From an uncultured Prevotella sp. (lineage in GTDB: Bacteria > Bacteroidota > Bacteroidia > Bacteroidales > Bacteroidaceae), in contig URDM01000026.1 in the NCBI GenBank assembly GCA_900546575.1, positions 1-33,191 of the forward strand: a stretch of 33,191 nt of DNA, given 5' to 3'. The translations under genes were made by a program, and so were the position numbers. Below are positions 24,201 to 33,114 of this stretch, piece by piece. A model generated the notes under the pieces. That model saw only the letters and a program-made list of their open reading frames with translations. It was not told the origin of the DNA and made no database searches. Numbering within the stretch: the first letter of the stretch is position 1; every line of letters begins with the position of its first letter.

Positions 24201-24538
24201 GCAACCTAACATGCGAAAGCCTGCGTAAGATGCTGCACAAGCGACTTGAGAACAAGCAGGTTGCCGACTGGTTCTCCGGACGTTGGCAACTGTTCAACGA
24301 GTGTACCATACTCGACTACGACGAGGCTACAGATACGGTAAAGGAACACCGACCCGACCGTGTCATGAAGGATGGCGACAAGGTAGTGATAGTCGACTTC
24401 AAGTTCGGAGCCTACCGTCCCGAATATACCGACCAAGTAAGACGCTACATATCCCTTACCAAGGGTATGGGATACGAGGAAGTAAAGGGCTACCTGTGGT
24501 TTGTGTACACTAATAACATTGAAGAAGTGAAAGAATAA
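21275..24538 (+). CDS. addA: AddA-type UvrD/RecB helicase-nuclease
   Basis: The 1087-residue protein has superfamily 1 helicase motifs: Walker A YKASAGSGKTFT (11-22), VTFTNKATEEM (motif Ia), IMIDEFQDTS with Asp396-Glu397, GDVKQSIYRWR (motif III), ITIHKSKGLEFENVI (motif V) and LLYVAFTRAS (motif VI). A C-terminal PD-(D/E)xK nuclease follows, with RPDRV and IVDFKFG (Asp1041, Lys1043) and a downstream Gln. This is the AddA layout. With AddB it resects double-strand ends for RecA loading. The addB gene begins 5 nt after its stop. Confidence 0.92.
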   Translation: MNTAHKALTVYKASAGSGKTFTLSVEYIKLLINDPTSFRSTLAVTFTNKATEEMKVRILSQLYGIWKRLPDSKSYIEKIKTDMDVTEVFMAERAGMALHNIVNNYSYFRIETIDSFFQSVLRNLARELDLTANLRVELNDYQIERNAVDDLIDNLSEDDQVLAWIMDYIHENLQDDKNWNVIGQIKKFGENIFREFYKTNSKLLNEKLLEEGFFKQYTSKLRSLRNEAEAEIVNEAELFFDILNNNGIDIQDLSYGKSGPAGYFVKIRSGVYDESLITSRVKTAMDNGNGDGWVKKTADAELKAIASSKLAPALINAEKTRCRNWPIYQSAVLTLRHLNQLRLLNSIENKVRDMNQEANRFLLSDTHTLLHSLIKDSDSPFIFEKIGTRLNNIMIDEFQDTSTVQWQNFKVLLEECMSHSSEQGNLIVGDVKQSIYRWRSGDWRMLNNIEREFPTMGNMLNVKSLDTNYRSSRRVINFNNAFFTQAAEIEYRDLTNGDELQDENTDNSAKQLKKAYSDVEQNVPDFRKQTGYVSVELLPQDDYLEQTLQKTADAVRELLEAGAESSDIAIIVRSNSTIQQLAEYFAEAMPDVRIVSDEAFRLDSADSVNIIVNAMHCLTHNDDKISRTYIAKAYQIRVLGKDNELVDRLLATEDGVNESLPKQFADNTPDLLAMPLYELAEKLYDIFGLKNIEGEDAYIYAFYDCLTDYLKNNTADIDKFVEEWDDSICSKTIQVNTTQGIRLITIHKSKGLEFENVIIPFCDWSIEKTNTIWCSPKVAPFNELPLVPVDFNAKQMKGTIFEDDYNDEHLQNCVDNLNLLYVAFTRASQSLYVLARRGNANQRSYTIEEAIGNMELEDGILEGDPSDKKCIIKYTYGTLETADKKKATQSDNIFMPQVSNKNVKMVTYDSHTDFRQSNKSREFVCDEDDSNSEEKQRLAYIKTGRVLHHLFATINTTDDIEPSLKKLEIEGLIEDSNLTCESLRKMLHKRLENKQVADWFSGRWQLFNECTILDYDEATDTVKEHRPDRVMKDGDKVVIVDFKFGAYRPEYTDQVRRYISLTKGMGYEEVKGYLWFVYTNNIEEVKE

Positions 24539-24543
24539 ACATC

Positions 24544-27450
24544 ATGAATACGACAAGAACTTTTTTGGAATATGTGGCAGAGGATATGTTGGACAAATGG
24601 GGTACCGATATGTCACGCATAGTGGTGGTGTTTCCTAACAAGCGTGCCGCATTGTTCATGAACGAATATCTGGCACGTATGGCAGGCAAACCCATGTGGA
24701 GTCCGGCATATACCACCATCAGCGAACTGTTTGGCAAACACTCGGATTATGCCGTAGGCGACTCAATAAAACTGGTGTGCGACCTACACAAGTCATTTGT
24801 CAAATGTACTGGCATTGACGAGACACTCGACCACTTCTACGGTTGGGGACAGCTGTTGCTCACCGACTTTGACGATATTGACAAGAATATGGCTGATGCT
24901 GACAAGATATTCTGCAATCTTAAGGACATACACGAACTTGACGATCTGTCGTATCTTACTGAGGAGCAACGCGACCTTCTGAAACGTTTCTTCGCCAACT
25001 TCAGTCACGACCAGGAGACCGAACTCAAGAAGCGTTTCTTGAGTCTGTGGAGCCACTTCGGCGACATCTATCACGACTACAACGAACGCCTCAGAAGCCA
25101 AGGCATAGGCTATGAGGGTGCCATATATAGAGATGTGGCCACAAGTAAAGACATAGAATTCGAGTACGACACATACATATTCGTAGGTTTCAACCTACTT
25201 CAGAAGGTGGAACAAAAGCTGTTTGCCAACTTGAAGAAAGCTGGCAAGGCCCACTTCTACTGGGACTTTGACACCTACTATATGCCTCACAGCAATAGTG
25301 CCCACTCTAACGAGGCAGGCAAATACATAGCCATGTATCTTGAGGACTTCCCCAACGAACTCGACATTCGCTCGACAGATATCTATCAGAATATGCGCCG
25401 ACCTAAGAACATTTCGTTCGTGATGGCATCTACCGAGAACATACAGGCCAGATATGCCTCACAATGGTTGCGCAAGGACGGCAGATGCCAGGCTGGTAGA
25501 GAGACAGCCGTAGTGATGTGCGACGAGGCCATACTGCCACCTATAATACAAAGTCTGCCACCTGAGGCCGACAAGGTGAACATAACAAGTGGTTTTCCGC
25601 TTGGCATGACTCCTATAGCCTCGTTCGTGTCGCTACTGTTCGACACCTACACTTCGGGCATTACGGGCAAGGGAACAAGCTATAGGGCACAATATGCAAG
25701 TAAGCTTCTTACCCACGCCTACACACGCTACATTTCAGAAAAGGCGAATGACGTGTATGCCACTATAAAGGAACAGCATCTGGTATATCCCAATCAGGCT
25801 ATACTCACCATGAACGGCGAAGACCAGGGACTGGCGTTACTGTTCAAAACCATAGACCCCGGCAACATACAGTTGCTACATCACGTAGCAACAATTATCA
25901 AGCTGATTGGCGTGAACGCCAAGGACACGGAAGACGCATTCCTGCAGGAGTCGGTATTCAGAATGTATACCATCATAAACCGATTGGAACAGCTTGCTGC
26001 CAATGGCGACTTGAATGTAGACATTAATACATTGCGCCGACTCATAAAGCAACTGATATCGTCTGCCACAATTCCTTTTCATGGTGAACCTGTAGTAGGT
26101 ATTCAGATAATGGGTGTGCTCGAAACACGTAATCTTGACTTCAAGCACCTACTGTTGCTTTCGTGCAACGAGGGCAATATGCCTAAGGGTGTCAACGACT
26201 CGTCGTTCATTCCCTACGCCATACGTAAGGCTCATGGACTCACTACCATCGACAACAAGGTGGCTATATACTCCTACTATTTCCACCGACTGCTGCAACG
26301 TGCCGAAGACATAACCATAGTGTACAACAACACTACCGACAACGGACATACGGGAGAGATGAGCCGCTTTATGCTGCAAATGCTGGTAGACGGACAGCAA
26401 CAGATCAAGCACTACAATCTGCTTGCCGACAACTCACCCATTGCACACAAGCCAAAGAGCATAAACAAGGAAGGCAGCATCAAGGAGAAGCTCGACAGCA
26501 TGAAGAGCCTGTCGCCTTCGGCTATAAACAGATACATAAAGTGTCAGCTGCTGTTCTTCTATCAGCATGTGGCTAACATAAAGGAACCTGACTGCGAAGA
26601 CGACGTGGTTGACAACCGTATGTTCGGAAACATATTCCACAAGGCGGCACAACTGATATACAACGACATCATTAGCCACAACAACGGCAGGATAGAGAAA
26701 GCCTCGATACAGAAGTATCTGGGCACTAAGGGACTGTTGGAGAATGTCGTAGACCGTGCTTTCAATGAGGAGCTCTTCAAGGTGAAGGACACTATGCGTA
26801 GTCCTTACTACAATGGTCTGCATCTGATAAACCGCAAGGTGCTGATAGAGTATCTGAGGCAGTTGCTGCATGGCGACCAGCGTATCGCTCCCTTCGACAT
26901 TCTTGCATTGGAGGATGCTGTCTACACACAGATAGCTTTTGAGACGGCTGACAACAATGTGCGTAAGATACGTATAGGCGGTATTATCGACCGACTTGAC
27001 CGTGTTACCGACCCACATACTGGTATGCCTACCATACGTGTCGTTGACTACAAGACGGGAGTGCAAGCCACACGTAAGATAAAGGAGACAGAAGAGATAT
27101 TCTCGGATGCCAACATCAGCCAAAAACATTCCGACTATTATCTGCAGGCATTACTGTATTCGCTCATCGTCGACAACTCTACAAAATACAACAGACAGAA
27201 GAGTTGTGTCAGTCCGGCATTGCTGTTCATCAAGCAGGCCTCAAAGGAGGATTACAACCCCGTGCTTGAGATTGACTCTAAAAAGATCGATAACGTTAGG
27301 GAATACAAGGAGGAGTTTGAGAAGTGTCTTAAGGAAGTGCTTCAAGAAATATTCAACACCACCCTACCCTTCACACCAACATCTGACAATACACGATGCG
27401 AGAAATGCACGTATAGGAGAATCTGCAGGGTTAATTCAGTTGAGAATTGA
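24544..27450 (+). CDS. addB: AddB-type nuclease subunit with Fe-S cluster site
   Basis: The 968-residue protein lacks intact Walker motifs; its N-terminus (VVFPNKRAALFMNEYL) is the degenerate helicase-like part typical of AddB. The C-terminal PD-(D/E)xK nuclease has IRVVDYKTG with Asp835 and Lys837. Four cysteines match the AddB iron-sulfur staple: Cys667, then Cys952, Cys955 and Cys961 (CxxCx5C). It works with AddA in double-strand break repair. The final codons and TGA lie inside a 14-bp tandem repeat, so the natural C-terminus may have been replaced. Confidence 0.88.
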   Translation: MNTTRTFLEYVAEDMLDKWGTDMSRIVVVFPNKRAALFMNEYLARMAGKPMWSPAYTTISELFGKHSDYAVGDSIKLVCDLHKSFVKCTGIDETLDHFYGWGQLLLTDFDDIDKNMADADKIFCNLKDIHELDDLSYLTEEQRDLLKRFFANFSHDQETELKKRFLSLWSHFGDIYHDYNERLRSQGIGYEGAIYRDVATSKDIEFEYDTYIFVGFNLLQKVEQKLFANLKKAGKAHFYWDFDTYYMPHSNSAHSNEAGKYIAMYLEDFPNELDIRSTDIYQNMRRPKNISFVMASTENIQARYASQWLRKDGRCQAGRETAVVMCDEAILPPIIQSLPPEADKVNITSGFPLGMTPIASFVSLLFDTYTSGITGKGTSYRAQYASKLLTHAYTRYISEKANDVYATIKEQHLVYPNQAILTMNGEDQGLALLFKTIDPGNIQLLHHVATIIKLIGVNAKDTEDAFLQESVFRMYTIINRLEQLAANGDLNVDINTLRRLIKQLISSATIPFHGEPVVGIQIMGVLETRNLDFKHLLLLSCNEGNMPKGVNDSSFIPYAIRKAHGLTTIDNKVAIYSYYFHRLLQRAEDITIVYNNTTDNGHTGEMSRFMLQMLVDGQQQIKHYNLLADNSPIAHKPKSINKEGSIKEKLDSMKSLSPSAINRYIKCQLLFFYQHVANIKEPDCEDDVVDNRMFGNIFHKAAQLIYNDIISHNNGRIEKASIQKYLGTKGLLENVVDRAFNEELFKVKDTMRSPYYNGLHLINRKVLIEYLRQLLHGDQRIAPFDILALEDAVYTQIAFETADNNVRKIRIGGIIDRLDRVTDPHTGMPTIRVVDYKTGVQATRKIKETEEIFSDANISQKHSDYYLQALLYSLIVDNSTKYNRQKSCVSPALLFIKQASKEDYNPVLEIDSKKIDNVREYKEEFEKCLKEVLQEIFNTTLPFTPTSDNTRCEKCTYRRICRVNSVEN

Positions 27451-27481
27451 GAGTTGAGAATTGAGAGTTGAGAATTGAGAG
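27440..27481. repeat. 14-bp perfect tandem repeat, three copies
   Basis: Three exact units of TTGAGAATTGAGAG run from 27440 to 27481. The addB stop codon TGA lies in the first unit. A further inverted copy is found at 27524-27545. I recall similar GAGAATTGAGAGTTGA runs from intergenic regions of other Bacteroidales, from memory only. Confidence 0.9.
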
Positions 27482-27545
27482 TTATGATATGCTTTGTTTG
27501 GTAAATATAATTATAATATGGTAATCATAACTCTCAATTCTCAAC
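27467..27545. terminator. 22-bp perfect inverted repeat between convergent addB and dnaB
   Basis: The arm 27467-27488 is the exact reverse complement of 27524-27545, with a 35-nt AT-rich spacer. In RNA it would form a long hairpin in both directions between the stops of addB (27450) and dnaB (27559). A bidirectional transcript end is plausible, though no long T-run follows. Confidence 0.55.
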
Positions 27546-27558
27546 TATCAACTAAACA

Positions 27559-29112
27559 TTAAAACGGTGCTGGCGAAGACGGTTCACCGAATGGTGCATC
27601 ATCTGGCATTCCTTCCAGATCGGGAGGCAATGGCATGCCTTGTCCGCCATTCATCTTACTGCCTATAATCTCCGAACCGAAAGGAGCATCGCCTATAGGA
27701 GCCGACTGCTTCTCAGGGTCTTGGAATCGTGTGAACTCACCACGGAATGTAAGCAGCACGTCGCCCGTAGCACCCTTACGGTGCTTGGCAATGATAATCT
27801 GAGCCATACCACGAAGGTCATTACCCTTCTCGTCATGCAGAATATGATAATATTCAGGACGATGCACAAACAATACCATATCGGCATCCTGCTCGATGGC
27901 ACCCGACTCACGAAGGTCGCTCAACTGAGGACGCTTACCCTCAAGACCTTCACGGTTCTCTACAGTACGGTTCAACTGCGACAAGGCGAGAATAGGAATA
28001 TCAAGCTCCTTGGCAAGTCCCTTAAGCGACTGCGAAATCTTCGACACCTCCTCCTGACGGCTACCGAAACGCATGCCATTGGCATTCATAAGCTGAAGGT
28101 AGTCAATCATTATAATCTTCACACCCTTCTCGCGCACCAGACGACGTGCCTTAGTACGCAACTCGAATATGGAGAGTCCCGGAGTATCGTCAATATACAA
28201 GGGCGAGCCCTGCAGCAGACGAATGTTCTTGTCCAATCGCTCCCACTCGTCAGGAGCCAGCTGTCCGTTAAGCATCTTGTTGCCCGGAATCTCACACACA
28301 TTCGATATAAGACGGTTGACAAGTTGCACATTGTTCATCTCAAGCGAGAAGAAAGCAATGGGAGTGTTATAGTCGACTGCAATGTTCTTGGCAAGCGACA
28401 GAGCAAACGAAGTCTTACCCATCGCCGGACGTCCGGCAATGATTACAAGGTCCGAACTCTGCCATCCACTCGTCTTCTTGTCCAGCTCCTCATATCCCGT
28501 AGGCACACCTGTCAGACCACCCGCATTGGCCTGCGCCTTCTGCAGAATGTCAATGGCCTTTGTTATGACTGGATCCACCTGAGTATAGTCCTTCTTCATG
28601 TTGCGCTGCGACAACTCGAAGAGCGAACCCTCAGCCTCCTGCATCAGTTCGTCTACATCCTGAGTCTCGTCGAAGGCCTTAGTCTCGACAATGCTTGCAT
28701 AAGAGATGAGCTGACGTGCCAGGTATTTCTGGGCAAGGATTCTGGCATGATATTCAATATGAGCCGACGAAGCCACATGCGAACTAAGCTCAACAATGTA
28801 TGGTGCACCTCCCACATCATCAATAGTACCCTCACGCTTCAGCTCGTCGACAACAGTCATGATATCCACCGGATTCTCGTTCATCGACAATGTCTGAATG
28901 GCATTGTATATCTTCTGATGTCGAGGCTCGTAGAAGGTCTCAGGGCGCAGCGTCTCCGATACCATAGAGAAGGCATCCTTATCAATCATCAGCGCTCCCA
29001 GCACCACCTTCTCTATATCCACGGCCTGTGGCTGCAGATGTCCGTAGTTCTTGTCAAACGCCTTGCCCTGCGACTGCTTGCCCTGCTTTCTTTCTGTATT
29101 TGTATTTGGCAT
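27559..29112 (-). CDS. dnaB: Replicative DNA helicase DnaB
   Basis: The 517-residue protein has the DnaB N-terminal helical domain (about 28-130, opening with PQAVDIEKVVLGALMID) and the RecA-like C-terminal domain with Walker A AGRPAMGKTS (226-235), Walker B IIMIDYLQL (333-341), and the SQLNR and GAIEQDAD segments. It unwinds DNA ahead of the replisome as a hexamer. The last 50 residues are a Gly/Pro-rich tail with DAPFG twice. No intein is present. It follows panD by 25 nt in a panC-panD-dnaB order. Confidence 0.96.
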   Translation of the reverse strand: MPNTNTERKQGKQSQGKAFDKNYGHLQPQAVDIEKVVLGALMIDKDAFSMVSETLRPETFYEPRHQKIYNAIQTLSMNENPVDIMTVVDELKREGTIDDVGGAPYIVELSSHVASSAHIEYHARILAQKYLARQLISYASIVETKAFDETQDVDELMQEAEGSLFELSQRNMKKDYTQVDPVITKAIDILQKAQANAGGLTGVPTGYEELDKKTSGWQSSDLVIIAGRPAMGKTSFALSLAKNIAVDYNTPIAFFSLEMNNVQLVNRLISNVCEIPGNKMLNGQLAPDEWERLDKNIRLLQGSPLYIDDTPGLSIFELRTKARRLVREKGVKIIMIDYLQLMNANGMRFGSRQEEVSKISQSLKGLAKELDIPILALSQLNRTVENREGLEGKRPQLSDLRESGAIEQDADMVLFVHRPEYYHILHDEKGNDLRGMAQIIIAKHRKGATGDVLLTFRGEFTRFQDPEKQSAPIGDAPFGSEIIGSKMNGGQGMPLPPDLEGMPDDAPFGEPSSPAPF

Positions 29113-29137
29113 AAAAAGAGATTAGACGATTGCGTTT

Positions 29138-29485
29138 CTACTTTACAACCTTGTTGTTTTCGGGGAACACCACCGTAGGACGGAACTTCTTGGCCTCCTC
29201 GAAATCCATCAAGGCATAAGAAATAATTATAACGGTGTCGCCTATAGCCACCTTGCGTGCAGCAGCGCCATTGAGGCATATACATCCGCTGCCACGCTCA
29301 CCCTTAATAATATATGTCTCGAAACGCTCGCCATTATTGTTATTCACGATCTGCACCTTCTCGCCCTCTATCATATTGGCGGCATCCATAAGGTCCTGGT
29401 CAATAGTGATGCTACCCATATAGTTGAGATTTGCCTGTGTCACCTGTACACAATGCAGCTTCGATTTCAATACTTCTATCATCAT
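29138..29485 (-). CDS. panD: Aspartate 1-decarboxylase PanD
   Basis: I chose ATG 29485 (MMIEVLKSK), giving 115 residues and placing the self-cleavage site at Gly24-Ser25 (YMGSIT), as in Escherichia coli; a start at 29482 is one codon shorter. Further upstream in-frame ATGs overlap panC and are rejected. The pro-enzyme cleaves itself to make the pyruvoyl cofactor and converts aspartate to beta-alanine, the substrate of PanC. Its ERFETYIIKGERGSG and NGAAARKV segments are typical. It follows panC by 41 nt. Confidence 0.95.
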   Translation of the reverse strand: MMIEVLKSKLHCVQVTQANLNYMGSITIDQDLMDAANMIEGEKVQIVNNNNGERFETYIIKGERGSGCICLNGAAARKVAIGDTVIIISYALMDFEEAKKFRPTVVFPENNKVVK

Positions 29486-29526
29486 AACGGTAAAATATAC
29501 TTTCTGAATGTGTTTGTTGTTGCTGA

Positions 29527-30381
29527 CTATTCCTTGAATGTGATATGGTCGATAAGACGTATCGGGGTCTTGCCGCAATATACGGTTATGCAACCTGCTA
29601 TATACTGGCTGTCATCCCACGATTCCACCTCCTGCAATGTGTTGCCGTCGACAATAGAGAAATACTCCACCTCAAGTCCGTCTACGGCATTGATATCGGC
29701 TACCACCTTGTCGTGAGTCTCCTTGAGCGTATGTGTAGCACCATATTCCTTGCCTGCCTTAAGTGCGCTGTATATCTTGGGAGCAATAGCACGCTCATCA
29801 GGAGCAAGCAGAGTGTTGCGCGAACTCTTTGCCAAGCCGTCAGCCTCGCGTATGGTGTCGCACTCTACAATCTGTAGCTTCAGTCCGAGATAGCGCACCA
29901 AAGCCTTCACAACAGCAATCTGCTGCCAATCCTTCTCGCCGAAATAAGCTCTGTCGGGACGTACGATATAGAAAAGACGCGACACTACCTGGCACACGCC
30001 ATTGAAGTGACCGGGACGATGTGCACCCTCCATAACCGTAGTGACGGGAGGGAACTCAAAATGTCTGTTATCCTTTGTGGGGTACATTTCTTCTACAGAA
30101 GGTGCAAATACATAATCGGCACCACATTGCTCCAGCAAAGCGCAATCGGCATCAAGCGTGCGAGGATAGCGTTCCAAATCGCCCTGGTCGTTGAACTGGG
30201 TCGGATTGAGGAAGACTGACACTACCGTGACGTCATTCTCTGCCACGCTACGATTGACCAATGACGCATGACCCTCATGAAGAGCGCCCATTGTGGGGAC
30301 CAATCCTACTGACTTACCTTCTTTCCGAACTTCGAACAACTCATTCTGAAGTTCAACAATACTTCTGAACAGTTTCATCAT
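29527..30381 (-). CDS. panC: Pantothenate synthetase PanC
   Basis: The 284-residue enzyme has the ATP-binding VPTMGALHEGHASLV (28-42, with HEGH at 35-38), the FLNPTQF pantoate site, HFNGVCQVVSRLF and YFGEKDWQQ. It joins pantoate and beta-alanine with ATP. Pairing with panD puts beta-alanine supply and its use in one operon. panB and panE are not seen here. The 278-nt gap before it contains no convincing promoter for panC, only AT-rich sequence. Confidence 0.96.
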   Translation of the reverse strand: MMKLFRSIVELQNELFEVRKEGKSVGLVPTMGALHEGHASLVNRSVAENDVTVVSVFLNPTQFNDQGDLERYPRTLDADCALLEQCGADYVFAPSVEEMYPTKDNRHFEFPPVTTVMEGAHRPGHFNGVCQVVSRLFYIVRPDRAYFGEKDWQQIAVVKALVRYLGLKLQIVECDTIREADGLAKSSRNTLLAPDERAIAPKIYSALKAGKEYGATHTLKETHDKVVADINAVDGLEVEYFSIVDGNTLQEVESWDDSQYIAGCITVYCGKTPIRLIDHITFKE

Positions 30382-30588
30382 TTTTTAGTTTTTAACGCCA
30401 TAAGCCATCCACCAATTTTTATAACACAAAAATCCTGACAACAGCTTAAAGCTTGTATCCTTTTGAAATTTCGGTGCAAAATAACAACTTTTTTCTTAAA
30501 TGCGAAAGAATAAATCTAAAAATATGACAAATACCGACATCAAATAACGTTATTAACAGAAAACGACGATTTTCTGAACTTTTTTTTA

Positions 30589-30596
30589 TACCTTTG
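30589..30596 (+). promoter_or_regulatory. Likely -7 box before the GT5-like gene
   Basis: TAccTTTG, preceded by a T-run, lies 63 nt before the ATG at 30660. A matching -33 TTTG is not evident. The rest of 30382-30588 holds no gene or clear structure. Confidence 0.55.
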
Positions 30597-30659
30597 CACA
30601 TGTTTTACGCGCACACAAACAAATCAAAGTAATATGGCGCGACAATAAAAGAATCAAGC

Positions 30660-31457
30660 ATGGCAAAGAAAATCTTATTCATCAATCAGGAGATATCCCC
30701 GTACGTTCCAGAAACCACACTTTCTGTAATGGGTAGAGACCTTCCAAGCAAAATGCAGGAAGACGGTTTTGAAATACGTACATTCATGCCGAAGTGGGGC
30801 AATATCAACGAGCGTAGAGGACAGCTGCATGAGGTTATACGCCTTTCGGGCATGAACCTTGTAATCGACGACACCGACCACCCGCTCATCATTAAGGTAG
30901 CCTCCATTCCACAGACACGCCTTCAGGTGTACTTCATCGACAACGACGACTACTTCATGAAGCGCAAGATGGCAGTCGACGACAATGGTGAGGAATACGA
31001 CGACAATGGCGAGCGTGCCATATTCTTCGCAAGAGGCGTTCTTGAGACTGTCAAGAAGCTACGCTGGTCGCCCGAGGTAATCCACTGCCAGGGATGGATG
31101 GGATATATCGTTCCGCTCTTTATCAAGACTGCTTACAAGGACGAGCCTACTTTCGCAGGCACCAAGGTGGTTACATCCATATTCAGTCAGGGACTCACCA
31201 AGAAGATTGGCGACAACTTCAAGCGATGCCTCGAATTTAAGGACGTAACCGTAGAGAGCCTGTCCGACTACAAGGACGACTTCGACTTCACAGAGATGTG
31301 CAAGCTTGCCATCGACCATAGCGATGCTGTGGTGCAGGCAGAAGCCGACGCCTACCCCGAACTTATAGAGTATGCTAAAAGCAAGGGCATAGAGGTGCTC
31401 CCCTATCAGGGCGAAGATGCCAACGATGCCTACAAGGCTTTCTATGAGAGCCTCTAA
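30660..31457 (+). CDS. Half-length glycogen/starch-synthase-like (GT5) protein
   Basis: The 265-residue protein resembles only the N-terminal Rossmann half of GT5 glycogen synthases (KKILFINQEISPYV at the start, then VIHCQGWMGYIVPLFIKT like the usual HxHDWH helix). Full GlgA is about 480 residues. The C-terminal donor-binding half is absent, and the KTGGL-type ADP-glucose motif near the N-terminus is replaced by PETTLSVMG. It is therefore probably not an active synthase. From memory, similar short proteins occur beside DUF4270 genes in Bacteroidota, which would argue for a conserved form. The role is unknown. Confidence 0.82.
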   Translation: MAKKILFINQEISPYVPETTLSVMGRDLPSKMQEDGFEIRTFMPKWGNINERRGQLHEVIRLSGMNLVIDDTDHPLIIKVASIPQTRLQVYFIDNDDYFMKRKMAVDDNGEEYDDNGERAIFFARGVLETVKKLRWSPEVIHCQGWMGYIVPLFIKTAYKDEPTFAGTKVVTSIFSQGLTKKIGDNFKRCLEFKDVTVESLSDYKDDFDFTEMCKLAIDHSDAVVQAEADAYPELIEYAKSKGIEVLPYQGEDANDAYKAFYESL

Positions 31458-31494
31458 TACAGAGGCCCTTTATCTAACATTAGATTTTTGTAAG

Positions 31495-32943
31495 ATGAAA
31501 ATGAAACTTATGGCAGGCATAGCGCTTGCCTCTATAGCATTGGCATCGTGCGACGACAACACAAGCGAGCTTGGCTCGTCGCTCATCGACAATGCAGACA
31601 AGTTGGAAATCACAACCGACACTTTCGGGATAATATCCAATTCGGCTGCCATGGGAGCCGTACTCTCCAACAGCTCTACAGGATACCTCGGCAAGGTACG
31701 TGACCCTGAGACTGGGGCTTACCTCACAAGCAGCTTCATGACGCAGTTCTATACACCCGAGGACTTCACGTTCCCCGAGAAGGACAGCATCAAGAGTCTT
31801 GACAGTAACAAGAACATCATAGCTGACTCTTGCGACATACGCCTCTACTACACCAACTACTTCGGCGACTCGCTTGCCACTATGAAGGTGTCGGCAATGG
31901 AATTGGCTAAGCCCGTTCCCGAAAACGGCAAGTACTACACCGATTTCAATCCTGAGGGCGAATACGTCACATCGCAGTCGATGAAGGTAAGCAAGATGTA
32001 CACTCTCACCGACCTCAATGTCGACGAGAGCACACGCAACAACAGCGACTATATGCCAGGCATACGCATACCGCTCAAAGCAGAATACGGAACAAAAATC
32101 ATGAACGCATACTATAAGCATCCCGAATACTTCAAGAATGCTTATGCCTTCATACACAATCTCGTTCATGGATTCTACTTCAAGACCACAAGCGGCATCG
32201 GCTCAATGGCATACATCCGACTGAGCCAGCTCAATGTCTACTTCCGTCACAAGACCACTTATACAAACACCGACGGAACCAAGAAGGACACCATCTATGC
32301 TGCCATGGCTTCGTTCCCTGGAACTGAGGAGGTACTGCAGACTACAAGGATACAGAACGACCAGAACGTTATCAGCCAGCTCGTAGCCGACCCTTCTTGC
32401 ACTTACATCAAGTCGCCCGCAGGTGTCTACACCGAACTGACCCTGCCCGTAACGCAGATTGTAGAGAAGAAATATACCGTAGGCGGAAAAGAGTACAGCC
32501 ATAAGAACGACACTATCAATTCGGCAAAGGTAGTATTGCGACGCATCAACAACACGCAGGACAGCAAGTACACCCTCGGTGCTCCAAAGACTCTGCTCAT
32601 GCTGCCCAAGAGCGATGCCAAGGCGTTCTTCGAGAACAACCGCACAGCCGACTACAAGACATCGTTCCTCGCATCGTACAACAGATCTACCAATACATAC
32701 ACATTCAACAACATCGGAAGCCTCATCAAGAACCTCTACGATAAGGCCGACCGCAGCAACAGCGAATGGAACAAGGTGGTGCTGATACCCGTCAGCGTAA
32801 GCTACGACACATCGTCTGGGGTTACTGAGCTGATAAGCGTAAGTAACGACATGTCGATGACAAGCACTCGTCTGGTACGTGGCGACGACGACACCAAGAA
32901 CAGCAAGATAACCATAAGCGTTATCTACAGCAAGTTCAAGTAA
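31495..32943 (+). CDS. DUF4270-type lipoprotein
   Basis: I chose ATG 31495 (MKMKLMAGIALAS), giving 482 residues with a clean lipoprotein signal: lipobox ALASC, Cys19, followed by DDNTSELGSSLID. An in-frame ATG at 31417 overlaps the upstream gene and would bury the signal. The acidic residues right after the Cys resemble the Bacteroidota surface-export signal, so it may face outwards. The body is beta-rich with many Thr, Ser and Tyr. DUF4270 function is not known. It begins 37 nt after the GT5-like gene, very likely in one transcript. Confidence 0.85.
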   Translation: MKMKLMAGIALASIALASCDDNTSELGSSLIDNADKLEITTDTFGIISNSAAMGAVLSNSSTGYLGKVRDPETGAYLTSSFMTQFYTPEDFTFPEKDSIKSLDSNKNIIADSCDIRLYYTNYFGDSLATMKVSAMELAKPVPENGKYYTDFNPEGEYVTSQSMKVSKMYTLTDLNVDESTRNNSDYMPGIRIPLKAEYGTKIMNAYYKHPEYFKNAYAFIHNLVHGFYFKTTSGIGSMAYIRLSQLNVYFRHKTTYTNTDGTKKDTIYAAMASFPGTEEVLQTTRIQNDQNVISQLVADPSCTYIKSPAGVYTELTLPVTQIVEKKYTVGGKEYSHKNDTINSAKVVLRRINNTQDSKYTLGAPKTLLMLPKSDAKAFFENNRTADYKTSFLASYNRSTNTYTFNNIGSLIKNLYDKADRSNSEWNKVVLIPVSVSYDTSSGVTELISVSNDMSMTSTRLVRGDDDTKNSKITISVIYSKFK

Positions 32944-32973
32944 AACCAGGCAGCAATTTTATATATCAAGGCT

Positions 32974-33111
32974 ATGGCAGACAACTTTCTTGAGCGTCAG
33001 CGACGCGACTACGAAGAGCGTAAGCAACAATGGCAGCGTAGTAATACAAAGAAAACCGTCAGCGTGGCTGAAATACTTAGAAAGTCTCGCCAACGGTTTA
33101 ATAACGACTAA
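32974..33111 (+). CDS. Small basic protein (45 aa)
   Basis: The frame codes for 45 residues from MADNFLERQRRDYEERKQQW to TAA at 33111. It is rich in Arg, Lys, Gln and Glu and probably one or two amphipathic helices. It lies 30 nt after the DUF4270 gene on the same strand. I recall short Bacteroidota proteins with a MADNxLE start, but assign no function. The intron end begins about 4 nt after its stop. Confidence 0.65.
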   Translation: MADNFLERQRRDYEERKQQWQRSNTKKTVSVAEILRKSRQRFNND

Positions 33112-33114
33112 AAC

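Noticed and set aside
27640..29178. Long plus-strand open frame of 512 codons opposite dnaB
   Set aside because: It is the exact antisense of dnaB and shows no domain, with a composition typical of a reverse-frame shadow.
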